NCBI GenBank assembly: GCA_030533445.1
Contig: CM060081.1
Span: forward strand, 34,918,111-34,982,110
Length of the DNA stretch: 64,000 bases
Reading direction: 5' to 3'
Source of the DNA: Cyprinodon diabolis
Lineage: Eukaryota; Chordata; Actinopteri; Cyprinodontiformes; Cyprinodontidae
Positions 45,926-58,993 of the stretch are shown here, piece after piece (the stretch's first letter is position 1; the number at the start of each line of letters is the position of its first letter). Below the pieces are notes generated by a model. It saw only the letters and a list, made by a program, of their open reading frames with translations, was not told where the DNA came from and made no database searches. The position numbers and the translations under genes are program-made.

Positions 45926-47440
45926 AATGTGTACATTAATCACGTTTTCCATAGTAGTCAGTGCAACTAAGTGATTTTGATTTATAAGATGAAGATACAT
46001 TAAATTCATGATGTTCTTTTGCAATTGACCATGAAAAAAAACATATATGAAATAAATGACAAGACACCAACTGCAACATCGCACAACCTATGCAGAAATG
46101 CAAGCCAGGGAAAACAAACCTCTGAAAAAACTAAGGATGGTTTTAAAGGCTACACAGTGAAGCAGAACCTGATCTCAGGGATTTAATAAGGCATTGGCCT
46201 GATCAGCAAACATCAAGACAAGACAGGCAGAAAATTGGTCCTTATTTTAAAACCAAGTCAGAAAAATTATTTGTAGGCAGCAGTAGACAAATCGACACTA
46301 AACCACAGGCTTTCCATATACATAGGAGGAATAAAAATGGACACAGTCATGTTGGCTGTGAGTGAAGTTGTGTATGTCATGTTTTACAATTTAAAAGGCA
46401 GGTGAGTGAACGAGAATGAGATAAATGAGAGGAGGGAAAAATGAAGCTTGTTTTTATCACATTATTCATCAGACAGCGTATCAATATTTAAAACCAATTC
46501 CAGTATATTGCCTTCAGTATAGTTTATAACCACATGCATTCATAAAAAAAGGATTAATCTTTTTTTTTTTTTGTATTTTTAGGAAGACTAAAATCCCCAA
46601 AAGGTACAAGCTGACAAATGATGGAGATAAAGCTTAGTGAAAAAACTGAGCTGTGTGCAAAAAACAAATAAAACACACAGTGACCAAGAAGGGAGCAACA
46701 GTAGGATCCACAGGTAAGAAATAAAACCAAGGAGCTTAAATATTGTGGAGACATGATTGTGACAGGAAAGCTGAATGGGGAGGTCAAGTAAAGAATTGAA
46801 AAAACTACATCAATGGTATTACAGGAACAAGGATAATCAAGAAGAAAAATAATTAAGTCAAGTAAAATACAGAAGAATATTCTGAAACTCCAAACGAAAG
46901 GTCTAAAACAATTCACTAAGTCCATGAAATCATGATGCACACCAGAAGCAGCTGTAAGAATGTTAAAACTGTTGAGCGATCAAATTGTATGGACACATGA
47001 GTGTGTAAATCAAAAACGAAAGGTTTGCTCACTTAGCAGCTGACTGCTGTAGCTACTCAGATTGGTATATTGTGTCATTTGTATAAATTTAGGCTATTTT
47101 GTAAATTGAAATTAGTAATTTTTAGGTATTTATTGAATAAATGTATTGTCTTTTTTGTGCTTAGGGTTTGTGGTGTCTTTATCATTTTAAAAGACCTTTT
47201 TATCAATACATGCAATTGGAAAAAGACAGCAGGTTTTTCCTAGAGAGCGATGGCATTCACTTCATTCATGGTTCTACATGACAGAACAGGCTGAGCATCC
47301 ATCATTGGATATTATTGCCCCCACACACCTAAAGGGATACACATCAGACTTGGTCTTCACTCCACAGGATTGCAGTATTCCATTGACTGTTTTCCTATAA
47401 TCTTATTATTAAAAGGCAGCAAATTTAGGATGAACAAATT
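45926..47440. other. Intergenic, no confident gene
   Basis: A hydrophobic 128-codon minus-strand ORF (46554-46940) ends in a poly-Lys run encoded by a poly-T tract and is probably chance. Nothing else is recognised. Confidence 0.4.
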
Positions 47441-47652
47441 TGTTCAACCTAAATTTGTCAGATTTTTTAAACTTAAAATAAATAATGCAAAATTGATAAA
47501 TAGAGGAAAAGAAAAACACATATGATATAAATCTTTAACATATTTTTGTTCAACCTAAATTTGTCAGATTTTTTAAACTTAAAATAAATAATGCAAAATT
47601 GATAAATAGAGGAAAAGAAAAACACATATGATATAAATCTTTAACATATTTT
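47441..47652. repeat. Perfect tandem duplication of 106 bp
   Basis: 47441-47546 and 47547-47652 are identical base for base by eye, both starting tgttcaacctaaatttg. The first copy is preceded by caaatttaggatgaac, a near inverse complement of its own beginning, so a short dyad marks the left breakpoint. The duplication is either very recent or an assembly artefact. Confidence 0.93.
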
Positions 47653-50600
47653 TAAACAGATTATTTTTCTGGACTGTGTAAAAATGATTGTTTATGAACC
47701 TTCATATAATGTAGCTCAATTCGACTAACAATTGAATTGTTTAGCATGGGACTGTAGGGGCTTTCCAAAGAAAATCATAACCACACAGAGCATGTTCAAA
47801 CTTTTTCTTTGAAGTAGTTTTGATACTCACCACCAGCATTCATTCTCTTCTCAAATACAGTAAAAGGCTTAAAAAAAAATATACAGTAGGCACCCACTCC
47901 TACATGTCTTACTAAGGCTGAAAACGGTCTCATTTAAGTGAGTAAACACTATAGACTGCACTAATGCAGACTGGACATTTGCACATTAGAGAAACCTTTT
48001 CAAGGCACGATAAAAACATTTCACACTTCTGATGGTTTATTCATACATTTCTTTCAGTCTGTTCTTAAATAAAAGTCCTTTTAGACAATGGATGTAGATT
48101 TTGGATATCTTAGAATGGTGCTTGTATTTCACAGCAGAATGGATTTAGAAGATGTTTAAGTCACGCTACAGAGTGAATGGTGAGTTCTGGGAAGAAAAGG
48201 GTGAGGCAGACATAGAGGTCCTTCTAACAAGGGAGGAAACTTTCACTTGTCAATCATGTCACTTCTCTGTCAATAGTTGTTTAATCCTCTGCTGAAAGCT
48301 GGTAGGTGCTGGAGCCAGAAGCAGACAGGAGGTTAAAGGTTAGGAGAAAGAAGAGACCACCCCTGCTCCAAATGACTGTTTCCTTTACTGGTGCATATCT
48401 GGCTAAAAGGTAAGGTTTCTAATCGTCGTATTGTTTTTTATGAAACCAGACATCTGAGCTTTTAATATCAAAGCTCCAGCTCAGCAAGTCCCAGTGATAC
48501 AGATGAAAGTGATACTGAGGGGGAAATGCAGAAGACAGTTATCAACTTTTGCAGATGGCATAAAACGTTTCTGCCTGAGTGCAGATCCTTTATACCCTGC
48601 TAACAGTTACGAAAACAATGCATTTTGATGTGCAATGCTTTATACAGTGCATGCCTGAAACAGGCAGGCACAAAATCAATTTACCTTTATTTTGTGTGGG
48701 TATAAACAAATCATAATGAAATGAGCACAAAGACGACAATGCACTTGTTTTGAACATAAATACATTTGAGCTTATGTAAGCCTTGTCATCTCCATGACAA
48801 CAGCTTCATTGAAATCATGGAGACAAGTTATTTGTGTACAGCCGCAGCAACATCTTCCAATTGAATTAGGCTGCACCTGTGCACATTATGGATGGGAATG
48901 ATAGACTCAAAGTACCAGTTACAGTGAGGCCCCTTTGATGGCCAGATATGAGAATGTTTGGTTTTGAGCTGTTTTGTTCACCACTGAGATTTTGTTTTTT
49001 CTCACTGGAAATGATTCAACAATGTTTTGGAAGTAAATGTTTTGGTAAATAGCTGATTGCCATTTTTGCCTGATTCATAATGTGATGGAAATATATTCCC
49101 TTTTGGGGTTTACAGTAAAATACCTCTGACCTATTTAATTTTTATCATGCTCAACCCGATAGTCTCAGATTCGAGGCAATTAGTCAATTGTTTTACAGAT
49201 GACAATCTTTGTAATTTGTTATGAAAAATGTTTCAACTCTAATTGACTATGTCTGTAGCCTGCATGAGGAAACCCTCTGATAGGGTGCATATCATAGCAA
49301 GTTTTTTAAAGATAGCTCCCCTTTCAGACAAAAACCAAATGTAAGTCTTACAATCCCAGTTTTGTTGCTGTAGTTTGGCTTTGGCATGTCAATACATTTC
49401 GGTTGGGTGATTGAGGTCTTTTGTTCCTCTGTTTCTTTTAATCAGTTTTGTGATGTTTTTCTTGCAGTTTTTCTTCATAGCATTACCTGAGAAAGCATTG
49501 AACTACAATGCTAAAAAAACTTTTTTTTCTCTTCTCTTAAATAAAAACAAACTTTTTTATAAAATAAATTTTAAACAAAATCAATTATTATGTTGTTTGG
49601 AAATAAGTATTACTCTACATGCATCATAAATATACAAACCCTTAAATAATCTGCTGTGAAAGAAAATAAGAATATTTGCACAATCTACTTTTTTCTCTTC
49701 TCTTTACATATAAAAATCTGTACATACACATTAATAATGATAATTTTATTCCTTTTTTATTAAGTGTAATGTTTTAATATTGATACTCATTTCTATATGC
49801 TGTTACTGCTTAAAACTGAAGTAAATTTCCTTGTTTTTGCATAAAGCTTTGCCAACAAGCATGCTATAATAAGTTTGGTTCTCTCTAACTCATATAGTGA
49901 ATTAGTTTAATCACATACTTACAGAAAATAGTGCTTTTATGTTTTCAGTTATATGAAGGAATAAAAAACTTGATATGAACAGTACACTTTTCAGAAAGGT
50001 TCTGTGAGATAAACATATTTTAGTAAAATTTGTGAGTATTAGTCAAAGAACAAAAGCAAAAGACCTTGCAAAAATAGTAGGTGAAGAGCATAAGATGCAT
50101 TTTTCCTCATTGAAATGAGAACTATACTAACATGGGCTATAAAGACACACATTGTGAGGAGCAAAATGCTGTTCTTAAAGAGAAAAACAATGCCAGATTG
50201 CAATTAGTAAATGTATCTGGAACAGAAAATGTACATAAGCGACAGTTCCTGTAAACTGAAATGTTTCCCTATAAAGACCAGCATTACAAAGACTGTCCCA
50301 ACTGTGAAGTACCGGCGTTGGCAGAACCATGTTGTGTGGGTGTTTTGCTGCAGAACAGGCTGATTCACTTAACAAAAAGGATGCCATTATGTAGAAATGT
50401 TAATAGAATAGACTAGAAATGAATAGGATAGAATCATAATTTTTCGTTCAAAGTTGGGGGAATTTAGCAACTGAGGGAAAAGTTGGAAACGAGATAAAAT
50501 GAATGTAAAGTTATCAAAAACATTCTACTTTAGATCAAAAGTTATGTACAACTGAATAGAATTAATTTAAAATGTACAAAAAAATTTTTTAATCTTGTAC

Positions 50601-51284
50601 AAAAGACAGCAACAGACTACACACAAAGACAAATTGAGTTTGTTTAAGGCAGTAATTGTCATGAAACCTAACAAGGAGGAAAGATCTGCAAAATGCTCCT
50701 TAGAGCACATAGGATGCAGCAGTATTTTACAAAAGAATAGCATTAGTGATGTTATTTTTATAAGTTTTACCAGAACATTGTTTAAACATAAACAAGGTAA
50801 TTTAGTGTATAACATTTAATGAGCAGAACATTTCAAAGTAATTTTTTTTTTTTGCCCAATCCACCCACTCTCTTTACCTTTCCTCCAGCAAAAATTGTGG
50901 TATCACAAGACTGCTTTATAACAAACGGAATAATGACACAAACACTATCTATTGCTTCTCCTAGGGACAGTTTTGACAAAACAAAACAAGAAAGTATATA
51001 TAACAGCAAAAAAAAGATGAAAAGCATCAGAGAGGTGTAGTAGAAACAACACCATAATGCTAAGGATGAAAGCATAACATTTCAAACCATCTAAGTTAAG
51101 TTAATTTGTGTTCTTCCAACCAGAAAGCTTAGCTTAGTACCTCCTAACCCTGTTACTTACATCTGTAACATTCTTTACCTTTATGACTGTATGCGTCATT
51201 AAGGACCACTAAAACTGGAGCAGTTTCCACTCCGTCCAAGACACACAGGACCACTAATGGTAACCAATGGATTGTATGCACAAC
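47653..51284. other. Intergenic, nothing recognised
   Basis: Long AT-rich stretch without coding, repeat or RNA features that I can support. Confidence 0.4.
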
Positions 51285-51455
51285 TTCAGCACTTCCTGAG
51301 CAGCTCTTTTGTTTCCTGTCTTTCGCTATTCAATTAACTGATTAATCCAGGTGTGTATCGCCATGGTTACTGAGGTCAGGCACACCTGGATTAATCAGTT
51401 CATCTAGTATAAAAAGGCAGTAAACAAAAGAGCGACCTTAAGTTCAGGAAGTAGT
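51285..51455. repeat. Two-tier foldback with perfect 20-bp inner stem
   Basis: The inner arms aactgattaatccaggtgtg (51336-51355) and its exact complement (51381-51400) enclose a 25-nt loop. Outside them, cttcctga..ctcttttgttt at about 51290-51315 pairs imperfectly with aaacaaaagag..tcaggaag at about 51424-51452. A TATA-like tataaaaag follows the inner right arm. This looks like a small foldback or MITE-type element. Confidence 0.75.
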
Positions 51456-51579
51456 AGAGTTGTCCATAGAGCCCATTAACATGTCAGTTTGTTTAGATCT
51501 GTTGGAAGAAGTCTGGTGCACCCAGAGGGATATTTTTTCCCATGAAACTCCCAACAAACATTAATCAGAAATATTCCAG

Positions 51580-51650
51580 CTCTGGATTTGAAATCAGGGC
51601 CATCTGCTGCAAGGCAATGGTACTACCGTATGTGCCACTGTGCAACCCTA
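51580..51650 (-). repeat. tRNA-like SINE head fragment
   Basis: On the minus strand the order gttgcacagtggcacata, then ccttgcagcagatgg, then gatttcaaatcc mimics the A and B boxes of a tRNA-derived SINE. The tail was not found. Confidence 0.4.
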
Positions 51651-52985
51651 TTACTAAAAAGGTTGTAAATATGGTTTGTTTCCATTAGCTCTAATGGGAA
51701 AACATAAAATCTCTGACACTGCACATCAACACAAATGAAAATGAGCCTGAAAATGAAACAGATGTGCTCTTAACTACTATGGCAATAAAGGAATACAAAA
51801 CACATACAATGGAAAAAACAGGTAAACGCTTCCTTTTTGTTCACACCAATCATCTTGATGAAGGACAATGAGATGTTGAACCAAATAGGATAAAAGCAAA
51901 ACCCTGTTATGCACCATGACACAAGGCTCACATCAGACCAGGGAAAAGAAATGGTAAAATTGTGCATCTAATAAAAAAGCCATGTTTTTAATCAAATATT
52001 AATGAGTCTATGAAAGGGTTTACTCATAGTAGGCATTATTCTGAATTTAAAAGGGGCTGCGGTTACATGGAATTGCGATAAATACCTTTCTTCTCTACAA
52101 CCACACCCTCTATGTCCCTCTGTTTTTACTAGATGGGTACACAACAGAGGGAGTCTTATCTGTATCCCTCTTTTATGCACTAGACATTGTATGTGTGTGT
52201 CCCAATGCATATGCATGCTTTGTGTTGGTGCAGCTCTGACTTATTTTACACTTTTCCCTTTAACTTCCTGTGACTCACCACCAATAGTGGGGGGAGGGGT
52301 ACTTTACAGCTGTACCTTTTTTATGTAAAAAAAAGTGCTTTTAGCGCACAGAGAACAAAAGCAGGAATCTGGTACAATGTTTTGCTTCACTTGTAAATTC
52401 CTTTGCTTGTACCTAACTTGCTTTGTGACTCAATTGTAAAGTGCAGTTATAGAGCAGTTACATAACCTTGCTTATTTAAGTATGTCATGAGCCTAGAGTG
52501 GTTTATGTAACTTTACAAGATGGTATAAATCTGTAGAACCTCTCCTATTTCCACTTATCTAAAATCCAAGATACATCTTTTGTGCTTTTGGGAACTGCTT
52601 TCAAAAAATCAGCGAGAAAGTGCCCTTGATTATACTGCATGAGATTAGTACTGCTAAAGCCCTGGTTTCTCCTCAATTAAAGTGATGTGCTGCGGTTGCA
52701 AATGTTTCCTGTCATAAGTGAGATACTGAGAAAGGAAAATGAAGACTATTATGTATTCTCAGATGTTCATAATTAATGTATTAAAGTAATCACAAAAGAA
52801 GCAAACTTTATTATGACTATAGTTTTATTTTTAACTAAAGGAACTGAACAATGACGTTAAATGATGGCACAATAACATTTGGAATGTAAAACGCACATTA
52901 GCAAGAAACTATTGTATAACTCTGTCTGATAAAAAAAGAGTTTTTATAAAAGCTGGTTGAAGGTTTGTGGGAAGGACCTTTAAAT
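51651..52985. other. Intergenic, nothing recognised
   Basis: No coding or repeat signal, apart from short purine- and T-rich runs. Confidence 0.4.
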
Positions 52986-53250
52986 ATGGGTGAAAGTGGC
53001 ATCAGATGAAGGAGTTTGTTCTGCAAGCGGAGGGTTGTCAGTACAATCTCTGGCTTTCAGTGCCGTTGTGTACTTGGGCAAGACACTTCACCTGCATTTC
53101 CTAGTGATGGTGGTCAGAGGGCCGATGTTGCTTTTGTACAGTAACCTTGCTTCTGTCAGTGAGTTCCAGGCCAGCTGTGGCTACAACGTATCTTAACACG
53201 ACCAGTGGTTGAGTGGGTGAATGGCTGAATGTATTGTAAAGCTGTACCCA
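52986..53250 (+). mobile_element. SINE-type repeat, plus orientation
   Basis: Has the structure of a widespread fish short repeat: a tRNA-like head (gcggagggttgtcagtacaa), then ttgggcaagacacttca, gatggtggtcagagggcc, tgtggctacaacgta, and the end gaatggctgaatgtattgtaaag. It is diverged but nearly full length. Family recognition is from memory. Confidence 0.7.
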
Positions 53251-53421
53251 ATTAATACTGTTATGTATTTATTTTTGGTTTTCAGCCCAAGAACAGATAA
53301 GGACATTATTTATTTCAGCACTGATGTTGTTCTAGAGAGTAGTTCTCATCAATTAGCTGCTTTACAGTAAGCTTTAGGTTTTCTACTATACAATTTGTCC
53401 CGTTTCTTTTTAATAGTTATT

Positions 53422-53424
<3 letters not shown>

Positions 53425-53510
<86 letters not shown>

Positions 53511-53568
53511 ATATATATATATATATATGTGTGTATATATATATATATATATTAATATATATTCCTGA
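53425..53568. repeat. Long (TA)n microsatellite with gtgtgt interruptions
   Basis: More than 140 bp of alternating TA, with two gtgtgta interruptions near the right end. A poly-C run of about 18 follows at 53599. Confidence 0.97.
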
Positions 53569-53817
53569 CAGAGTCAGATATGACAAATCACCAGTAGCCC
53601 CCCCCCCCCCCCCCCCTGCAGTTAAATCATGCCATACCTCTAAAATGAATCTCTAACATAAAAAATGGGGGTTCACCTCATTACACCAGCCTTTTGGCCA
53701 CATGGGGTCTATTGGTCCTTAAAAGGTTAGTAGTTATACCAAAAACTGTCCTAAATACAGTAAGTAAAATGAACAAGTACAAATATGAAAGCCCTTTGGG
53801 AAACTCCTCCAACTCCC

Positions 53818-54083
53818 ATTGTCATTGTGACACAGCACACACAAGTGAACACTGCACACCATGAAATGCATTTATGCCTCACCCGTGCAAGGGGGCAGCC
53901 CTCAATGGCGCCCCAAGGGAGCAGTGTGGCGGGACGGTACCATGCTCAGGGTACCTCAGTCATGGAGGAGGATGGGGGAGAGCTGGTTAATTACTCCCCC
54001 CACCAACCTGGCGGGTCGGGAGTCAAACCGGTAACCTTTGGGATCCAAGTCTGCCACCCTAACCGCTCACCCACGACTGCCCC
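53818..54083 (-). mobile_element. tRNA-derived SINE, minus orientation
   Basis: On the minus strand the element starts ggggcagtcgtgggtgagcg, which contains an A-box-like segment. It continues to a B box in accggtttgactcccg, then a body (gttaattaaccagctctccc in part, gaggtaccctgagcatgg, ggcgccattgagggctg). The head is well preserved, suggesting moderate age. Confidence 0.8.
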
Positions 54084-54237
54084 TGGACATACCTATAAAA
54101 TATGCTATGTATCAGAAAATAAGTTAATTTCAGAAAACACTGGTTTGTACACAGTGTTGCTTAAAATCTAAATTAAGAAACCACAGATTTAGGACATCTG
54201 CACTGGATACGCTGTGTTTCGGTGCTAATTAATTGTT

Positions 54238-54430
54238 ATGGGGCCTGTTTCAAAAAGCAGGTTTACTGAAAGCAGGTTTCAGACATAAAGTTTACTCAAC
54301 CTCTGTTTCTGTTACTTTAGTAACATTATCCCCAGGGCTAACCTGGTCAGGAGCAGGTTTTGTTCTGTTAACTCAGTGTACTCTGTTTCTGCTCAGCCAA
54401 TCACGCTGCTTTTTTCCCTGATTTAGTCAG
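54238..54430 (+). mobile_element. Harbinger-like MITE, left part
   Basis: Begins gggcctgtttcaaaaagcag, which matches the terminal repeat of abundant fish PIF/Harbinger-type MITEs as I remember it. Degenerate 'tcagtgtactctgtttctgctcagccaatcac' follows. The right end was not located. Confidence 0.45.
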
Positions 54431-55344
54431 GAGAGTTTTGTCGTAGTTTTGTGCATACAATGATAAAAAAAAAAATTATTCACTAGCTGATACCGATCAC
54501 TTTCAACCACACAGAATGGCATTTGTTTTTTGATTTAGCTGTAAATTCAACACCCATCAGCCAAAATTGAATCGAAATGTCACCTAATTTAGATAAAACA
54601 TTAAAAAAAAAACTTTTGCAGTATTCAGTCAAGTTTTACATATATAATTGTTTTCCTATACTTCACAAAATTGCTGATATCAAATAATGTCAAGAAAAAA
54701 TAAATATTCAAAGTCAAATGCAGGTTGTATTGGAATAAATAATTATAGGTTACTAAATCAAAACTGTCTGAGAGCCTGGCTGATTGTTTTGTAGATGTGT
54801 AACCTCTACTCTGATGCGCTGGTACCTACACTGTGTCAAAGAGTGAGCAAAGTGCTAAAACCCTCTTCCTGGCTCTGATGGGGAGAAGTGGAGGAGCTTG
54901 ATTTTTTTTCCCACCACGACTATCTGTGTCATGTGAGGACATAGCAAAAATTTTAATACATATATTCAAATGTTTCTTTTTGAAGGTATAGTTAGAGTGT
55001 GCTACTGGAATAACAACTTTACTAACAAAGATTCTCTCGCCATCTTATGGCATGCTTTGAATGTTGTTTCTAACTTGTTCAGCTAATAATTATTTAAAGT
55101 ATACCTCATCATCCAGAATGTGCGCTGTGTTAAAATCGAAGTAAGATGACAAACAACTTGACGACTTTTTTTTCGTAATGTAATGTAATGTTGTTCTGTA
55201 ATTAGTGTAATCAGTCGGCGTGTTGAAGGTGATCTACAAAGATTAAAGCAAACTGAATTTCCAAGCCATGTAACCGGAGGCTATATAATATAATTATAAA
55301 TATTTATAAATATGAATATTTCAAGAATAATGATACAACAAGTG
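54431..55344. other. Intergenic, nothing recognised
   Basis: AT-rich. A short stretch at 55035-55065 ('ctcgccatcttatggcatgctttgaatgtt') resembles 56147-56175 and may be a shared repeat end. Confidence 0.35.
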
Positions 55345-55699
55345 TCAAGCACTGCTGCCTTGCAGCAAGAAGGTTGTGAGTGCGATTCCCGGCCGGGGAT
55401 CTATCTGCAAGGAGTTTGCATATTTTCCCTCAGCATGCGTGGGTTCTCTCTGGGTATCCTGGCTTCCTCCCACAGTTCAAAAAGATGACTGTTAGGTTAA
55501 TTGGCTTCTCTAAATTCTCCTTAGGTCTGTGTGTGTGTGTGAATGGTTGTTTGTCCTGTTTGTCTCTCTGTCTTGCCCTGTGATGGACTGGCAACCTGTC
55601 CAGGGTGTACCCCGCCTCTCGCCCGTTGACTGCTGGAGATAGGCACCAGCACCCCTCGTGACCCCACTTGGGATAAAGATGTCAGAAGATGGATGGATA
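55345..55699 (+). mobile_element. tRNA-derived SINE with LINE-related tail, plus orientation
   Basis: The tRNA-like head (ctgccttgcagcaagaagg, with B box gtgcgattcccggcc) is followed by ggagtttgcat, gcatgcgtgggttctctctg, gactgttaggttaattggct, gtgatggactggcaacctgt, gtaccccgcctctcgcccg, and a tail ending atggatgga. It is close to full length. A reverse copy is at 45116. Confidence 0.88.
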
Positions 55700-56655
55700 A
55701 TACAACTAATAAATCATGCATAGAGCACTATGCATAGTGAACAAAAGTAAAAAATATATATGACTAAAATAATTCTTAAATATAAAAAAAATGATCATGA
55801 AATATAAAAAAGTAGTCTTTGTCCTTAAACATAATTGCGTTTTTTTCTATGTTAAGTCGAGCGAGAAGAAAATCCCTGTGTCAAGGAGTAAAAGATGCTC
55901 ACTTTCATCCACTCCCCACCCCCATGTCTTTTTGCAGGATTTTTTGGTATTCTGTTTTTATTTTATAAACATGCAATGATATTCATTTATAATTTATGAT
56001 TCATTGTACAAAGATTATCTGCCCTCCTGTTCAATTACCTTTGTGCTTGCCTGTGTAGAGGTCTTTTCTTTTTTAATGACCAGTTATCCAATTATTGTTT
56101 TGTTTTTTTTGATGGTCCAAATATGTTGATATGCCCACAGAGTCTCTCTCCATCGTCTGGCATTATATGAATGTCTCCTTTGTGGCCACGATGACTGTAG
56201 AAATGTTTGCGTATGAGTTTACAACTGACTTTCAGAAGTACTAAAATAGACGCAAAACTGCGTGCAGTTGAGTTTCAGATTTGGAAAATGGCTTTGCAAA
56301 TGGTTATTATTTACATTTGCACATCTTCTAAGTGTACATTTTTGCAGTTTGGTCAAAAATATAGGACCTGCATGTTGATGAAGGCACACATGCAAAAAAA
56401 ATGGTTTAAACACAACATCTGCGGAATCCCAAATCACTTTGCACCTTCTTCAAAGATTTGCTCTGTATGTACAAACATGTTTCCACTTGATTTAAGACAT
56501 ACAAGTCTTCTGAAGATCAGACCTTATGAGACTACCTCTCAAAGAGAAAGTGAGATTGCCACACCGTCTTTACTTATAAAGCACCAAAAAGTAACGGTGA
56601 ACAAAATTCTAAAAGCAATAAAAATGATATAAAATGACATAAAATAAGTGAAAAT
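55700..56655. other. Intergenic, no confident gene
   Basis: A 141-codon plus-strand ORF (56207-56632) has no recognisable motif and overlaps AT-rich unique sequence. I do not consider it a gene. Confidence 0.35.
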
Positions 56656-57130
56656 AAAATAAAAAATTTAGTCATCCTATTTGTAGGATGTGCAAAAGGC
56701 TTCTGCAAATAGGTGTGTTTTAAGAATGGTCTTAAACTCTGAAAGAGATGAGACCTCTGTGACATGGAATACGAAATCATTCCACTGCTTTGAGTTGCTG
56801 CATTGAAGGCAAAATCTCCTCTGAGTTTCCATTTGGACTTAGGGTAAGCAGCTGCTAGTTTGCAGACCTGAGAGAGTGGGAAGGTGTATGGAAATGGACC
56901 AGGTGGCAAACCATTAAGAATAAAAGTGAATGAGAAAAAACGGATTCTAAAAACGTACAGGCAGATAATGAAGAGAATAAAAAGTGGGGGTAATGTTGTC
57001 AGGTTTTTCGTTCTAGTTAAAATTTCTGCGGAGGCATTTTGCACAACCTGCATCACTCACCCTAAAATAGAGAGAGGTACAATAATCCAGCATAAATCTA
57101 ACAAAAGCATTAACTACTGTTTGAAAAGAC
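56656..57130 (-). pseudogene. Decayed C-terminal reverse-transcriptase region of an L2-type LINE
   Basis: Minus-strand blocks in order, in shifting frames, are NAFVRFMLDYCTSLY, VQNASAEILTRTKNLTTLPP, WNDFVFHVTEVSSLSEFKTI and LKTHLFAEAF. They match the segment seen intact at 36417-37205 (HAFVTSRLDYCNSLL ... TFKTRLKTFLF). Several frameshifts and stops show that it is old. Related sequence may extend right to about 57500 ('gtagtcatcagcataaccgtgg'). Confidence 0.75.
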
Positions 57131-57559
57131 TGCTTTGATTTACATGGCTTAGATTTAGCAAGTTGGCTCAAATGAAAAAGCTTGATTTTACAACTGCCCT
57201 TATCTTGCCATCAGGTTTAAGATCTGTATTAATCACAAATCCCAGACTTGTCATTATCAGCCTAATGTATCAATTCAGATAATCAGTATATGTTGGAGAT
57301 GTCAGATGTGCCACTAAAAACCATGACCACTCGTTTTTTCTTGTTTAAATGTAAAATGTTTGCAGCCATCTACGAGTTCATATCAATAAGATTTCTGAAC
57401 AATGTGTGAAATGAGAAGCCCTTGGCTTTTAAAGAAGGAAAAATACCTGGTAGTCATCAGCATAACCGTGGAAGGACACCCCATGTTTTCTAAAAAAAGA
57501 AAACAGGGAAAACAAGTACAAGGACAAAAACTGTCATACACCTCATCCCAACAAACATC

Positions 57560-58360
57560 TACCATATAAATAAAAAAATACCTCAAAAATCAAATCAAAC
57601 AATTAATATATATTAAAAGGACATGATATTTTACTGAATGTATTAATTGTTTTCACATCTGAAGTTTATGTTGAAGGTTCCTACAGTGAGAAATGTTGCA
57701 GGCAGTGTGAGTGTGTGATCAGATGCATTCACTCTCTGTATCACAGAACAAGCCAACTGTAAGTAAATACAATTCTTAAAACCTGAACTCTCTTCGAAAT
57801 GTAAAGTTTAAATATTCATGTCAGAAAGTTGATGCTAACAGAAAAAGCCCTTGGTTTAAAACTAACAATTCTTCTCTATTTTTTTTCTAACCATATACAC
57901 TAAATATATTATTTTAATGGAAATGTTTCCTTTCAATCTGTGCCTAATGTTTTCCATCCAAAAAGCTTTCAAGCCTGTACCTCTCCGTCTGTCAAATTAA
58001 GGTCCTGTATGGCATTTCAAAAATCATCCTATATTAAACTGGCTAGTTGCCTGAGCCACAGGTCAGCAAAACATCAAATTCTAAGCTCTCCAGCTGGCGA
58101 CACATTTTTTAACGTGAGTTGATAAACATTCCTGATCATCACTTAATACAAAATTTTAACTCTATATCATTTTTTAGTCTCAGTATTATTTGTAAAGCCT
58201 TAGTCTTACCTAGTTCTTCAATTTTATTTTTCATCTTTGCTCTATTACAGCTAAAATACATGTTAAAGTTTGACAAATAAAGAGCAGACAGTTTCAGCAG
58301 CTGTTCAACTACATATCGTGCCTTGAGACATTAATACACCCGTAAAATTTGAAATAAGAC
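57560..58360. other. Intergenic, nothing recognised
   Basis: AT-rich, no features that I can support. Confidence 0.4.
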
Positions 58361-58365
58361 CATAT

Positions 58366-58993
58366 TGTCATGATTGGTTTAAATTCAAACCCACATGCAG
58401 AACACAACGGAGGCTGGGTAAAAGTTTAACAGAGTTTATTAAAGATTGTTGACACAAAAACATGAACAGGATCTGGAACAGGTCCGGGTTGGGTTCACTG
58501 AAGTCTGCAGAGATGGATAGTTTGATTAGCTGGGCAGACAGATGATTAATGAGTCCTTTAAGATAATTCTGAGTCTACCTTGACGGAGTCCAGGCTTCCC
58601 TTGTGAGATAGGGAACCGTTGGGTCCAGAGACTGTTGGTTCAGCAGAGTACACAAGCAGCTGCAGCGTCTAGCTTCTGACTTTGAATGGCAGACCTTGAT
58701 CAGAGTTTCCAGCTCTTCACAGAGAGCAGCAAGTTTCCTGTGAGCAAAGACAGAGGAGGGTTAGAATCAGTTTTCTCACTTAGAGACAACTTAGATTCTT
58801 TCAGGTATCAGAGGCTCAGGTTGCTAACCAAACTAAGGTCAACACTGCGGCGTTGAAGGAAGGTCTGGCAGCTGCTTATGAAGGGAAGGTCTCCTGATGA
58901 GTAGATGAGTCTCAGGTGTGCTGGAGGGCTCCAGCCCAGGAGACCCACGGCGCACTCTGCTGGAGGAAGGTGGTACATCCCCAGATCCCAACA
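58366..58993 (-). mobile_element. Solo LTR, same family as the LTR at 63411
   Basis: On the minus strand it starts TGTTGGGATCTGG and ends AATCATGACA. A polyadenylation-like aataaact lies near the end. The flanks are catat (58361-58365) and cacat (58994-58998), a 5-bp duplication with one mismatch. The sequence aligns through most of its length with 63411-64000 in opposite orientation (for example ccaccttcctccagcagagt, gcgccgtgggtc, caacgccgcagtgttga). Confidence 0.8.

Noticed and set aside
46554..46940. 128-codon hydrophobic minus-strand ORF
   Set aside because: T-rich DNA gives hydrophobic peptides by chance; it ends in poly-Lys from a homopolymer and has no homologous motif.
55345..55440. 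True tRNA gene in the SINE heads
   Set aside because: A and B boxes are degenerate, the cloverleaf cannot form, and the SINE body follows directly.
56207..56632. 141-codon plus-strand ORF
   Set aside because: No motifs; it abuts a decayed LINE on the other strand and lies in AT-rich sequence.
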